Part shown: positions 17,782-25,813 of the stretch, piece by piece | How the letters are laid out: the number at the start of each line of letters is the position of its first letter | Position numbering within the stretch: position 1 is the stretch's first letter | Assembly (NCBI RefSeq): GCF_026126425.1 | Contig: NZ_JAFMPW010000016.1 | Location: forward strand, 1-63,759 | Source: Muriicola sp. Z0-33 | Lineage (GTDB): Bacteria; Bacteroidota; Bacteroidia; Flavobacteriales; Flavobacteriaceae | Reading direction: 5' to 3' | Length of the DNA stretch: 63,759 nucleotides | The notes under the pieces: model-generated | The model's database searches: none | Seen by the model: only the letters and a program-made list of their open reading frames with translations | Told to the model about the DNA's origin: nothing | Made by a program: the position numbers and the translations under genes

Positions 17782-19540
17782 GGAGACAGGAAAAGCATTT
17801 GATTATAAGTTGTTTAAAAGGGTAATGGCACATACCAGTCCCTATAAAACTACTTTCTACGGAGTGGCCCTTGCCGCTATTTTACTCTCAACCTTTGCCG
17901 TTATTTCACCTCTGATAGTTGGTGAAATAGTAGATGAAGCCATCAAAAAGAGCGACCTTGATAAACTACTCTTCCTGACCACGGCTATGGCAGCCGTTTT
18001 ATTTGGCCAGGTAGGAAGCCAGCTTGGGTTTAATTACTTCGCCAACTGGCTGGGCGAATCAGTGATCCGGGATATCCGCATCATTCTATTTGAAAAAATG
18101 ATCAACTTTAAGATGCAGTATTACGATACTTCATCTATTGGCGTCCTCGTTACCAGGGCCGTGGCCGATATGCAGCGTATTGGGGAGATTTTTAGTCAGG
18201 GATTTTTCGTAATTGTGGCAGACCTTCTCAAAATGCTTGTTGTTGCAGTGGTAATGCTTATAATCAATTGGAAACTGGCACTTATTGTATTTGCAATACT
18301 ACCGCTGATCCTATATGCCACCAGGCAGTTTCAAAAAGCCATGAAAAAGGCATTTATAGACGTAAGGGCCCAGGTTTCTAACCTTAATTCCTTTGTACAG
18401 GAGCGCATTACCGGGATGAAGATAGTGCAGCTCTTTACCCGAGAACAAATTGAGAGTGATAAATTCAGGGAAATCAATGAAAAACATCAGAATGCCTGGT
18501 TAAAAACAGTCTGGTACAATTCTTTCTTTTTTCCAATTGCGGATATTGTCTCATCCATAACAGTAGGTTTAATTGTCTGGTATGGGGGGCTTCAAAACGT
18601 AACCAATATCGCAGTAGATGAATACGGTACAATCTTCGCTTTTATACTATTGTCCGGGATGTTGTTTCAGCCGCTTCGTCAGATTGCGGATAAATTCAAT
18701 ACGCTACAAATGGGGATGGTTGCCGCAAACAGGGTCTTCAAGATTCTTGATACTGAAAGTAATATACCCGATACCGGCCAGGAGGAGGTAGACCATATGA
18801 AAGGAACCATTTCCTTTAAAAATGTACACTTTGGTTATCTGGAAGATGAAGAGGTGCTTCATGGTATTTCTTTTGATGTAAAAGCCGGGGAGACCATAGC
18901 CATAGTGGGTGCCACCGGAGCAGGGAAATCTACCATTATTAATTTACTCAACAGGTTTTATGAAATTAATGCCGGAAGCATATACATAGACAATAGAAAC
19001 ATCAACGAGTACAAATTAACATCCCTGCGCAAGAACATCGCTGTGGTATTGCAAGATGTATTTCTATTTGCCGACACCATTGCAAACAATATATCATTAA
19101 AAGATGACTCGGTAGGTATAGAAGATATCAAGAATGCGGCAAAAGAAATTGGGGTGCACGATTTTATCTCCAGCTTGCCGGGTGGCTATCAGTACAATGT
19201 AAAAGAACGTGGAACCATGTTATCTAGTGGACAACGGCAGTTAATAGCCTTTTTAAGGGCCTATGTCAGCAATCCGAGTGTCCTGGTTTTAGATGAGGCT
19301 ACTTCTTCTGTAGATACCTATTCTGAGCAACTCATTCAGAAAGCCACCGATAAAATCACTGAAGGCAGAACTTCTATTATTATTGCCCACAGATTGGCTA
19401 CGGTAAAAAAAGCCGATAAGATTTTGGTTATGGATGCTGGCCATATTGTAGAAATGGGAAGTCATAAGGAACTTCTTAAAAAAGGTGGGTACTACAACAG
19501 CTTGTACGAGGCGCAATTCCTGGCAGAAGAATTTGCTTAA
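17774..19540 (+). CDS. ABC exporter (fused membrane and ATPase domains)
   Basis: A 588-residue half-transporter of the MsbA/multidrug type. Six transmembrane helices span residues about 25-320, with the coupling region including VLVTRAVADMQRIGEIFSQG. The ATPase domain has Walker A GATGAGKST (about 379-387), the Q-loop VLQDVFLF, signature LSSGQRQ, Walker B VLVLDEATSSVD and the switch His in IIAHRLATV. It probably works as a homodimer exporting lipids or drugs. The specific substrate is unclear. Coupling to truA by overlap is positional and common in Flavobacteriaceae. Confidence 0.92.
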   Translation: MSKETGKAFDYKLFKRVMAHTSPYKTTFYGVALAAILLSTFAVISPLIVGEIVDEAIKKSDLDKLLFLTTAMAAVLFGQVGSQLGFNYFANWLGESVIRDIRIILFEKMINFKMQYYDTSSIGVLVTRAVADMQRIGEIFSQGFFVIVADLLKMLVVAVVMLIINWKLALIVFAILPLILYATRQFQKAMKKAFIDVRAQVSNLNSFVQERITGMKIVQLFTREQIESDKFREINEKHQNAWLKTVWYNSFFFPIADIVSSITVGLIVWYGGLQNVTNIAVDEYGTIFAFILLSGMLFQPLRQIADKFNTLQMGMVAANRVFKILDTESNIPDTGQEEVDHMKGTISFKNVHFGYLEDEEVLHGISFDVKAGETIAIVGATGAGKSTIINLLNRFYEINAGSIYIDNRNINEYKLTSLRKNIAVVLQDVFLFADTIANNISLKDDSVGIEDIKNAAKEIGVHDFISSLPGGYQYNVKERGTMLSSGQRQLIAFLRAYVSNPSVLVLDEATSSVDTYSEQLIQKATDKITEGRTSIIIAHRLATVKKADKILVMDAGHIVEMGSHKELLKKGGYYNSLYEAQFLAEEFA

Positions 19541-19546
19541 CTTCCC

Positions 19547-20326
19547 TCATTTCACTGGCATCATATCTTCAATGGTGATCGTCCCGGTTGCAAAAAGAAT
19601 GATATAAAAGACAATTACCAGACCAATGTAGCCCATAAAACCGAGGGCGCTAAACAGAAAAGCCCTAAGAAAGAAATTGCCTTTACTGTAACTGTTTATG
19701 CTTTGCAGCACATAAATAGAGTAGAGGAACATCGCTATTAAAAGAAAAAAACTTGTGCCTACATACATTTCCGGATATATTATCAGTATCCCAAGAACAA
19801 TTGGAAAAGTTAGAATACTCCAGTGTGCTAAAATGTAAACGAAGGCCACAATAAATTCTGAAAAGTATAGCGATTTATTGTTGAATGTCAGCCAGGCGGA
19901 AATTGCAAAAATCGGAATATAGAGGAGAAAGATAAAGGATGAAAAATCATAAATTATCGGCATTATTTTTTTCATCAACTCCGGATTGGTCCCCTGATCA
20001 AAAAGATCCCAATTCAGATCACTCGCCAGACCATGACTCATCATAAATAGCAATAATCCCGATAGCGTCATGGCAATTCCAAGATAGCTTATAGGATTCA
20101 GGTATTTTCTTCTGACACCTCCAAGATAACTCTCTATAACAACTGCGGGTTTTGTCAACAAATGTAAAAAAGTCCTTACCAGAGAGCTGTCCAGGTTAAG
20201 GTAACGCTCCGTAATGTCATAGATAAGATTTTTAAAGGTAATACGATTTTGAATTACTCTGGCCCCACAGGCCGGGCAGTAGTTAAAATCTGTTCGTTGA
20301 GGGGTATTACAGTTTTTACACTCCAT
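19547..20326 (-). CDS. DUF3667 membrane protein with N-terminal zinc ribbon
   Basis: A 259-residue protein. The first 25 residues form a Cys4 zinc ribbon (ECKNCNTPQ, then NYCPACGARV), followed by a linker and four or five transmembrane helices. The sequence LVRTFLHLLTKPAVVIESYLGGVRRKYLNPISYLG is typical of DUF3667 (given here as its start and end: LVRTFLHLL, YLNPISYLG). Function is unknown. The stop of cdaA lies only 2 bp upstream on the same strand, so it is probably in the folP-cdaA transcription unit. Confidence 0.85.
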   Translation of the reverse strand: MECKNCNTPQRTDFNYCPACGARVIQNRITFKNLIYDITERYLNLDSSLVRTFLHLLTKPAVVIESYLGGVRRKYLNPISYLGIAMTLSGLLLFMMSHGLASDLNWDLFDQGTNPELMKKIMPIIYDFSSFIFLLYIPIFAISAWLTFNNKSLYFSEFIVAFVYILAHWSILTFPIVLGILIIYPEMYVGTSFFLLIAMFLYSIYVLQSINSYSKGNFFLRAFLFSALGFMGYIGLVIVFYIILFATGTITIEDMMPVK

Positions 20327-20328
20327 AA

Positions 20329-21114
20329 CTATAGCAGGTCTTCTTTTATTAATACGGCCAATTCTCCAAGGTCGTTAAAGAGGACAAATTCTCCGTTTTT
20401 GACATAGGTAATCTTCCCACTTTCTTCACTTACCACCAGGGCAACTGCATCTGTACGCTCGGTAATACCAGCGGCTGCCCTGTGGCGAAGCCCAAAACGC
20501 TGGGGCATGTTCCTTTCTTTGGTCACCGGTAAGATTACACGGGTAGCCACAATATGATTGTCTTCAATGATGGCGGCCCCATCGTGCAAGGGGCTGTTTT
20601 TATAAAAGATACTTTCAACAATCGGCTGGTTAACCTCAATGTTCATAACGTCTCCGGACGACTTAACAAAATCTAGCGAATTGTTCCTTTTAAGTACAAG
20701 GATGGCACCAGTTCTGGTTTTACTCATATTCTCACAGGCAGAGAGTAGTGCCTCAACTTCTAATTGAGATACAATTCCTCCTTGTTTCAAAAATTTAAAA
20801 TGCTTGAGAAAGTTCCGCTTATTGGCAAAATTAGTGGAGCCTATCATCAATAAAAATTTTCTGATCTCTTGTTGAAAAACAATTATTAATGCAATAAGAC
20901 CAACAGACATAAACCCCCCTACCATACTACTGATCATTTTCATCTCTAGTAGTTGGGTGAGTTTCCAAAACCCCCAAACAATGACAATACCAATAAATAT
21001 ATTTATGGCTACGGTTCCCCTGACGAGTTTATAAATGTAGTAGAGTAGTATGGCAACAAGGATGATGTCTATAATATCCGTGATCCTGAACTCCAGAAAG
21101 TCTAAAAAATCCAA
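20329..21114 (-). CDS. cdaA: Diadenylate cyclase (c-di-AMP synthase), CdaA type
   Basis: A 261-residue enzyme condensing two ATP to cyclic di-AMP, a second messenger for osmotic and envelope control. Three N-terminal transmembrane helices (about 10-30, 35-55, 60-80) are followed by the DAC domain with both catalytic motifs: SPLHDGAAII (DGA) and RFGLRHRAAAG (RHR). The start codon is TTG at 21114, beginning MDFLDFLEFRITDI. It follows folP by 45 bp on the same strand, an arrangement common in Bacteroidota. Confidence 0.94.
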   Translation of the reverse strand: MDFLDFLEFRITDIIDIILVAILLYYIYKLVRGTVAINIFIGIVIVWGFWKLTQLLEMKMISSMVGGFMSVGLIALIIVFQQEIRKFLLMIGSTNFANKRNFLKHFKFLKQGGIVSQLEVEALLSACENMSKTRTGAILVLKRNNSLDFVKSSGDVMNIEVNQPIVESIFYKNSPLHDGAAIIEDNHIVATRVILPVTKERNMPQRFGLRHRAAAGITERTDAVALVVSEESGKITYVKNGEFVLFNDLGELAVLIKEDLL

Positions 21115-21159
21115 TCCTTGCTGTTTTTGTAAAATTATGAAAAATCGTTGAAGTATATG

Positions 21160-21993
21160 TCAGTCTTTTACTGCTTTCAATTCCTTCATCAATGTTACGC
21201 ATTCAATTGCTTCTTTTACATCATGCGTTCTAAGTATATGTACTCCCTTGGTAAGGGCATACATATGAAGGGCTGAGGTACCGTTAAGTGCCTGCTCCGG
21301 ACCTGTGTTGAGTGTTTTATAGATCATAGATTTTCTGCTCAATCCAACTAAGAGAGGTAAATCTAATGCATGAAACAGCTCGAGCTGTCGTAAAACTTTA
21401 AAATTCTGTTTTATATTCTTGGCAAATCCCAGCCCCGGATCAATAATAATATCTCCAATACCCAAAGCTCTTGCGCTGGCAACTCTTTCCGAGAAGTAAT
21501 AGAGAAGTTCCCCCATAAGATCTTTATATTTACTATTAGAATTCATATCCTGGGGGGTTCCTTTCATATGCATCATAATATAAGGAACACCAAATTCGGC
21601 GATCACCCTCAACATTTTTTTATCTAATAAGCCAGCCGAAATATCGTTAATCATAGCCGCTCCCTGTTCCAGGCAAGCCCTGGCCACTTCACTTCTGAAA
21701 GTATCGATAGACAATAAAATATCGGGAAAAGTTTCTAATAAAAGGTCTGCTGCAGGTTGTACCCTGTTCAGTTCCTCCTTTACGGTAATATGTTTAGCGC
21801 CAGGACGGGAGCTGTATCCCCCTAAATCAATAAAAGTGGCTCCTTCAGAAAGCATTTTTTCGGTTTGGTGGAGAATGGGGTCTTTTAGCCTGTATTTGCC
21901 ACCATCGTAAAAAGAATCAGGGGTAAGGTTTAAGATGCCCATTACCCTTGGAACAGTGAGGTCAATCAAATTTCCCTTGCAATTGATGGTCAT
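21160..21993 (-). CDS. folP: Dihydropteroate synthase
   Basis: A 277-residue TIM-barrel enzyme joining 7,8-dihydropterin pyrophosphate with p-aminobenzoate. Signatures are MGILNLTPDSFYDGGKY, FIDLGGYSSRPGAKHI (the usual GGESTRPG loop reads GGYSSRPG), LLSIDTFRSEVA, INDISAG, and IIIDPGLGFAKNIKQNF. Complete length. It is the first gene of a folP-cdaA-DUF3667 unit and is divergent from the DUF1599 gene. Two folE copies elsewhere in the window supply the start of the same pathway. Confidence 0.95.
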   Translation of the reverse strand: MTINCKGNLIDLTVPRVMGILNLTPDSFYDGGKYRLKDPILHQTEKMLSEGATFIDLGGYSSRPGAKHITVKEELNRVQPAADLLLETFPDILLSIDTFRSEVARACLEQGAAMINDISAGLLDKKMLRVIAEFGVPYIMMHMKGTPQDMNSNSKYKDLMGELLYYFSERVASARALGIGDIIIDPGLGFAKNIKQNFKVLRQLELFHALDLPLLVGLSRKSMIYKTLNTGPEQALNGTSALHMYALTKGVHILRTHDVKEAIECVTLMKELKAVKD

Positions 21994-22107
21994 TTTACTT
22001 TATTGGCTTTATTGAAATAGGATTTTGCACTGCCCTTTAAGTTTAAACCGCATTCTTTGATGGTTACGGAATTTTAAGCGAAATTTACGCAATTTACCAG
22101 GAAATTC

Positions 22108-22653
22108 ATGCAGCAAACCTCAGAACAATACAATACAGTCATAACTGGCTGTCGGGATTTATTTCTTAAGAAAATGAAGGATTATGGAAGCGCCTGGCGC
22201 ATTTTAAGGCTTCCTTCACTAACAGATCAGATTTATATAAAGGCTCAGCGCATCAGAGGGTTACAGGAAAATGAAGTTCAAAAAGTAGCGGAAGGGGAGC
22301 GGTCTGAGTTTATAGGAATAATTAACTACTCTATTATGGCCCTGATCCAATTGGAAAAAGGAGTTGCCGAAGAACCAGATTTAGATCTTGAACAATCTTT
22401 GGAATGCTATGATAAGCAAGTTAATATTGCCAGATCGTTAATGGAGGATAAAAACCACGACTATGGAGAAGCATGGCGAGATATGAGGGTAAGTTCACTT
22501 ACAGATTTAATAATTCAGAAATTACTTCGGGTAAAACAGATAGAGGATAATAAAGGAAAGACGCTGGTTAGTGAAGGAATAGATGCAAACTACCAGGACA
22601 TGATTAACTACGCCGTCTTTGCATTAATACACCTGGGGGAAAATACCAAATAA
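22108..22653 (+). CDS. DUF1599 family protein
   Basis: A 181-residue cytoplasmic protein made of two similar halves, each with the pattern K-x-x-D-Y-G-x-A-W-R (MKDYGSAWRILRLPSLTDQIYIKA and NHDYGEAWRDMRVSSLTDLIIQK; shown as DYGSAWRILRLPSLTDQI and DYGEAWRDMRVSSLTDLI) followed by I-N-Y-x-I/V-M/F-A-L-I. This is the DUF1599 fold, found in Bacteroidota and related to nucleotide-handling helical proteins. Its reaction is unknown. It is 18 bp upstream of the BT_3928-type gene and likely co-transcribed with it. Confidence 0.85.
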   Translation: MQQTSEQYNTVITGCRDLFLKKMKDYGSAWRILRLPSLTDQIYIKAQRIRGLQENEVQKVAEGERSEFIGIINYSIMALIQLEKGVAEEPDLDLEQSLECYDKQVNIARSLMEDKNHDYGEAWRDMRVSSLTDLIIQKLLRVKQIEDNKGKTLVSEGIDANYQDMINYAVFALIHLGENTK

Positions 22654-22671
22654 TCAAATCCGAATTTTTAT

Positions 22672-23781
22672 ATGAAATATGTAGTATCCTTATCGCGTAT
22701 AATAGTTGGGGCACTTTTTATTATAAGTGGTTTTATAAAACTGAACGATCCGGTAGGCTTTTCGTTTAAGTTGGAGGAATACTTTAGCCCGGGGGTATTA
22801 GATCTGCCTTTTTTTGTTCCCTATGCTCTGGCAATATCTATTTTTGTAGTTATTCTGGAGGTGGTGTTGGGAGTATTACTGTTGTTGGGTTTTAAAAAGA
22901 AATTTACGCTCTGGAGCCTTCTGCTGATGATTGTCTTTTTCACCTTCCTTACCTTTTATTCAGCGTATTTTAATAAGGTAACAGATTGCGGGTGTTTTGG
23001 GGATGCCATTAAGTTGACCCCCTGGGAGTCTTTTACAAAAGATATTATTCTGCTTGGGCTTATTATTATACTTTTTCTAGGCCAGAATTTTATTAAACCT
23101 TTATTTAACCATCGTATAAGAAAAGTATCTGTACTGCTATCGGTGTTACTATGTATGTCTTATGCATATTATGTGCTTAATCATTTACCACAGTTAGATT
23201 TCAGGCCGTACAAGATAGGTGCTAATATAGAAGAGGGGATGACCGTTCCAGATGATGCTCCAAAGGCTATATTTGAGTATGCCTGGGAGTTTAATGTTGA
23301 TGGGGAGCAAAAAGTGATAGTTACCAATGGTGATTATCCCACTGTTGATGGAGAGTTTATTGGTGTAGAAACTACTGAAATTCAGAAAGGGTACGAGGCA
23401 CCAATACACGATTTCACTATTGAACAGGAAGGTGAGGATTTAGCGGCTAGTCTGCTCAGGGAGCCAAAATTGGTGATGGTAGTTGCCTATGACCTTAGAA
23501 AGACCAATGCAGAAGCTTTCGAAGCAATTAAATCCATGTCCGAAAAGGCATTGAACCAGGGCTACAAAGTTATTGGATTGTCGGCATCAGATTCAGAGTT
23601 TGCCCGGAATTTTATCGATCAGTTCAAGCTGAATTTCCAGTTTTACTTTACTGATGAAACCGCCTTAAAAACTATAGTGCGTTCCAATCCAGGGGTGTTG
23701 GTTTTAACTAATGGGACCATTCAGGAGAAGGTGCATTTTAATGATGTGGACGAGCTGCATTTTGGAGGTAAGGTCGAATAG
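22672..23781 (+). CDS. BT_3928-type membrane protein (DoxX/MauE plus thioredoxin-like domain)
   Basis: A 369-residue protein. Residues 1-160 hold four to five transmembrane helices of the DoxX/MauE class (RIIVGALFIISGFIKLNDPVGF and TDCGCFGDAIKL, shown as two key segments). The CxC pair in DCGCFGD resembles redox-active membrane proteins. Residues about 230-369 form an extracytoplasmic thioredoxin-like domain (PKLVMVVAYDLRK, NPGVLVLTNGTIQEK) lacking a CxxC motif. It probably acts in envelope redox or sulfide chemistry. The exact role is unknown. The arrangement DUF1599-BT_3928-tpiA-prmA-clpS is a conserved Bacteroidota order. Confidence 0.8.
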   Translation: MKYVVSLSRIIVGALFIISGFIKLNDPVGFSFKLEEYFSPGVLDLPFFVPYALAISIFVVILEVVLGVLLLLGFKKKFTLWSLLLMIVFFTFLTFYSAYFNKVTDCGCFGDAIKLTPWESFTKDIILLGLIIILFLGQNFIKPLFNHRIRKVSVLLSVLLCMSYAYYVLNHLPQLDFRPYKIGANIEEGMTVPDDAPKAIFEYAWEFNVDGEQKVIVTNGDYPTVDGEFIGVETTEIQKGYEAPIHDFTIEQEGEDLAASLLREPKLVMVVAYDLRKTNAEAFEAIKSMSEKALNQGYKVIGLSASDSEFARNFIDQFKLNFQFYFTDETALKTIVRSNPGVLVLTNGTIQEKVHFNDVDELHFGGKVE

Positions 23782-23833
23782 CATTTTTGCATATCGGACA
23801 TAAACACAAAAAAAGAACTAAATAATAAGAAAT

Positions 23834-24583
23834 ATGAGATCTAAAATTGTTGCAGGAAACTGGAAAATGAATAACAATCAGGACGAAACAAAAAAATTGT
23901 TGGCAACACTTTCTGCTAAATTGCCAGATACTACTGCGGAAGTTATGGTGGCACCTACTTTTGTGAATTTAAGCAAAGCAGTTAACCATTTGGAATCTTC
24001 TTTAATTGAAGTTGTTGCTCAGAATATGCATTTTGCAGAAAACGGGGCCTATACAGGTGAAATTTCCGCAGATATGCTATTGAATATTGGAGTTAAAACC
24101 GTTATTCTTGGACATTCCGAAAGAAGGGCCTATTTTGGGGAGACCGATGAGTTATTGGCTAAAAAAGTTGATGCAGCCCTTGCGGCGAATATGAGGATTA
24201 TTTTCTGCTTTGGAGAAGAGCTGGAAGAAAGGAAGTCTGGCAGCCATTTTGAAGTGGTAAAACGACAGCTAACCAATGCCTTATTTCATTTAAAGCCCGA
24301 AGCATGGAGTAAAATTGTCCTTGCTTATGAACCAGTCTGGGCCATTGGAACTGGTGAAACTGCCTCGCCCGAACAGGCACAGGAAATGCATGCATTTATC
24401 AGAAAGACAATTACCGAAGCTTTTGATGCTACTATTGCTGATGGCGTTTCAATTCTCTATGGAGGAAGTGTAAAACCCAATAATGCCAATGAAATCTTTT
24501 CCAAACCAGATGTAGACGGGGGATTGATAGGTGGAGCCTCTTTGGTATGCGATGACTTTGTTGCTATTATAAAGGCCATCTAG
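23834..24583 (+). CDS. tpiA: Triosephosphate isomerase
   Basis: A 249-residue TIM barrel interconverting dihydroxyacetone phosphate and glyceraldehyde 3-phosphate. The N-terminal VAGNWKMN holds the catalytic Lys, VILGHSERR the catalytic His, and VLAYEPVWAIGTG the catalytic Glu followed by the mobile loop. The phosphate-binding ILYGGSVKPNNA and GLIGGASL close the barrel. Full length. The stop codon is 2 bp before the prmA start. Confidence 0.97.
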   Translation: MRSKIVAGNWKMNNNQDETKKLLATLSAKLPDTTAEVMVAPTFVNLSKAVNHLESSLIEVVAQNMHFAENGAYTGEISADMLLNIGVKTVILGHSERRAYFGETDELLAKKVDAALAANMRIIFCFGEELEERKSGSHFEVVKRQLTNALFHLKPEAWSKIVLAYEPVWAIGTGETASPEQAQEMHAFIRKTITEAFDATIADGVSILYGGSVKPNNANEIFSKPDVDGGLIGGASLVCDDFVAIIKAI

Positions 24584-24585
24584 TT

Positions 24586-25428
24586 GTGTCTGCAATTTTT
24601 TTAGAGTTCTCTTTTAGCGTATCACCGCTACAACCCGGATCAGATATTTTGATGGCCGAATTGGGAGAACTCCCTTTTGATAGTTTTGTGGAGACAGCCG
24701 ATGGTATAAAGGCTTATATCAAAAAGACCGATTTTAGAGAAGGAATGCTAAATGAAGTTTACATTCTGTCACAGCCCGATATTAAAATTGAGTTCAGCAC
24801 TAAAGAAATAGCACAGCAGAATTGGAATGCCCAGTGGGAAAAGGATTTTAAGGCCATCACCATTGACAACAAATGCATAGTCAGAGCGCCTTTTCATAAG
24901 GTGAATCCTGATGTTGAATTTGATATTGAGATTATGCCCAAGATGAGCTTTGGTACCGGGCATCATGAAACTACACATATGATGCTCCAATTTGTTCTGG
25001 AGCAGGAGGTGGGAGGCCAGTCTGTTTTGGATATGGGCAGCGGCACAGCGGTTCTTGCTATTCTGGCAGCGATGAAGGGTGCCGCTACCATTGATGCTAT
25101 AGATATAGACCACTGGAGTTTTCTCAATGCAATTGAAAATGCAGAGCGTAACGGACAGCAGCATATTAATGTATTTGAAGGGGATGTAAGTTTATTAGGA
25201 GCAAAGAAGTACAACCTCATATTAGCAAATATCAATCGAAATATTTTACTAGCTGATATCCCTGCCTATGCCAAACAACTTAGTAAAAAGGGAAAGCTTA
25301 TTCTAAGTGGGTTTTATCTTGAAGACCTGCCACTAATCACTGAATCCTGTGAAAGATCCGGGCTTAGTTTTGTTGAATATCGGGAGCGTAAGAGCTGGGC
25401 AGCAGCAGTTTATCAATTTTTAGGATAG
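24586..25428 (+). CDS. prmA: Ribosomal protein L11 methyltransferase
   Basis: A 280-residue SAM-dependent methyltransferase that trimethylates L11. It has the KMSFGTGHHETT motif, the SAM-binding VLDMGSGTAVLAI, and NLILANINRNILL, where the usual N-P-P-Y-like post-motif reads NINRN as in PrmA. The start is GTG at 24586, 2 bp after tpiA, and gives MSAIFLEFSF, so translation is coupled. Confidence 0.93.
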   Translation: MSAIFLEFSFSVSPLQPGSDILMAELGELPFDSFVETADGIKAYIKKTDFREGMLNEVYILSQPDIKIEFSTKEIAQQNWNAQWEKDFKAITIDNKCIVRAPFHKVNPDVEFDIEIMPKMSFGTGHHETTHMMLQFVLEQEVGGQSVLDMGSGTAVLAILAAMKGAATIDAIDIDHWSFLNAIENAERNGQQHINVFEGDVSLLGAKKYNLILANINRNILLADIPAYAKQLSKKGKLILSGFYLEDLPLITESCERSGLSFVEYRERKSWAAAVYQFLG

Positions 25429-25481
25429 GGACTAAAGCACTGAGAATGAAAAATTAGTATATTAGTAAAAAATCTAGAGAT

Positions 25482-25757
25482 ATGGGCACTAGAGAAAAGC
25501 ATTTAGAGGAACTTCTGTTGGCAGAGGAAACAGTAAAACAAAATGAAATTGTCCTGTTTAATGACGATGTTAATACTTTTGAGCATGTAATTGAAACCCT
25601 CATAGATGTTTGCGAACATACTGCGGAACAAGCAGAGCAATGTTCGCTGATTGTACATCACAATGGCAAATGTACAGTTAAGACAGGGGAGTATACAGAT
25701 CTTGAACCCCGATGCAGCAGATTACTTCTTGCAGGCTTAAATGCCGAGATTGTTTAG
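25482..25757 (+). CDS. clpS: ClpS adaptor protein
   Basis: A 91-residue adaptor that delivers N-degron substrates to ClpA/ClpAP. The signature NEIVLFNDDVNTFEHVIETLIDVCEHTAEQAEQCSLIVH is present (NDDVNTFEHVIETL; HTAEQAEQC; IVHHNGKC), with the substrate-binding D-D-x-x-T. Length is normal. It follows prmA by 53 bp. Confidence 0.94.
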   Translation: MGTREKHLEELLLAEETVKQNEIVLFNDDVNTFEHVIETLIDVCEHTAEQAEQCSLIVHHNGKCTVKTGEYTDLEPRCSRLLLAGLNAEIV

Positions 25758-25813
25758 TATCAGATTCTTCTCCGGTAAATATTAACGGCAATTTCTTTAC
25801 TAATTTTGGAAGG

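Noticed and set aside
25712-25813. Upstream extension of the regulator gene overlapping clpS
   Set aside because: It reads through clpS in another frame and would bury the signal segment.
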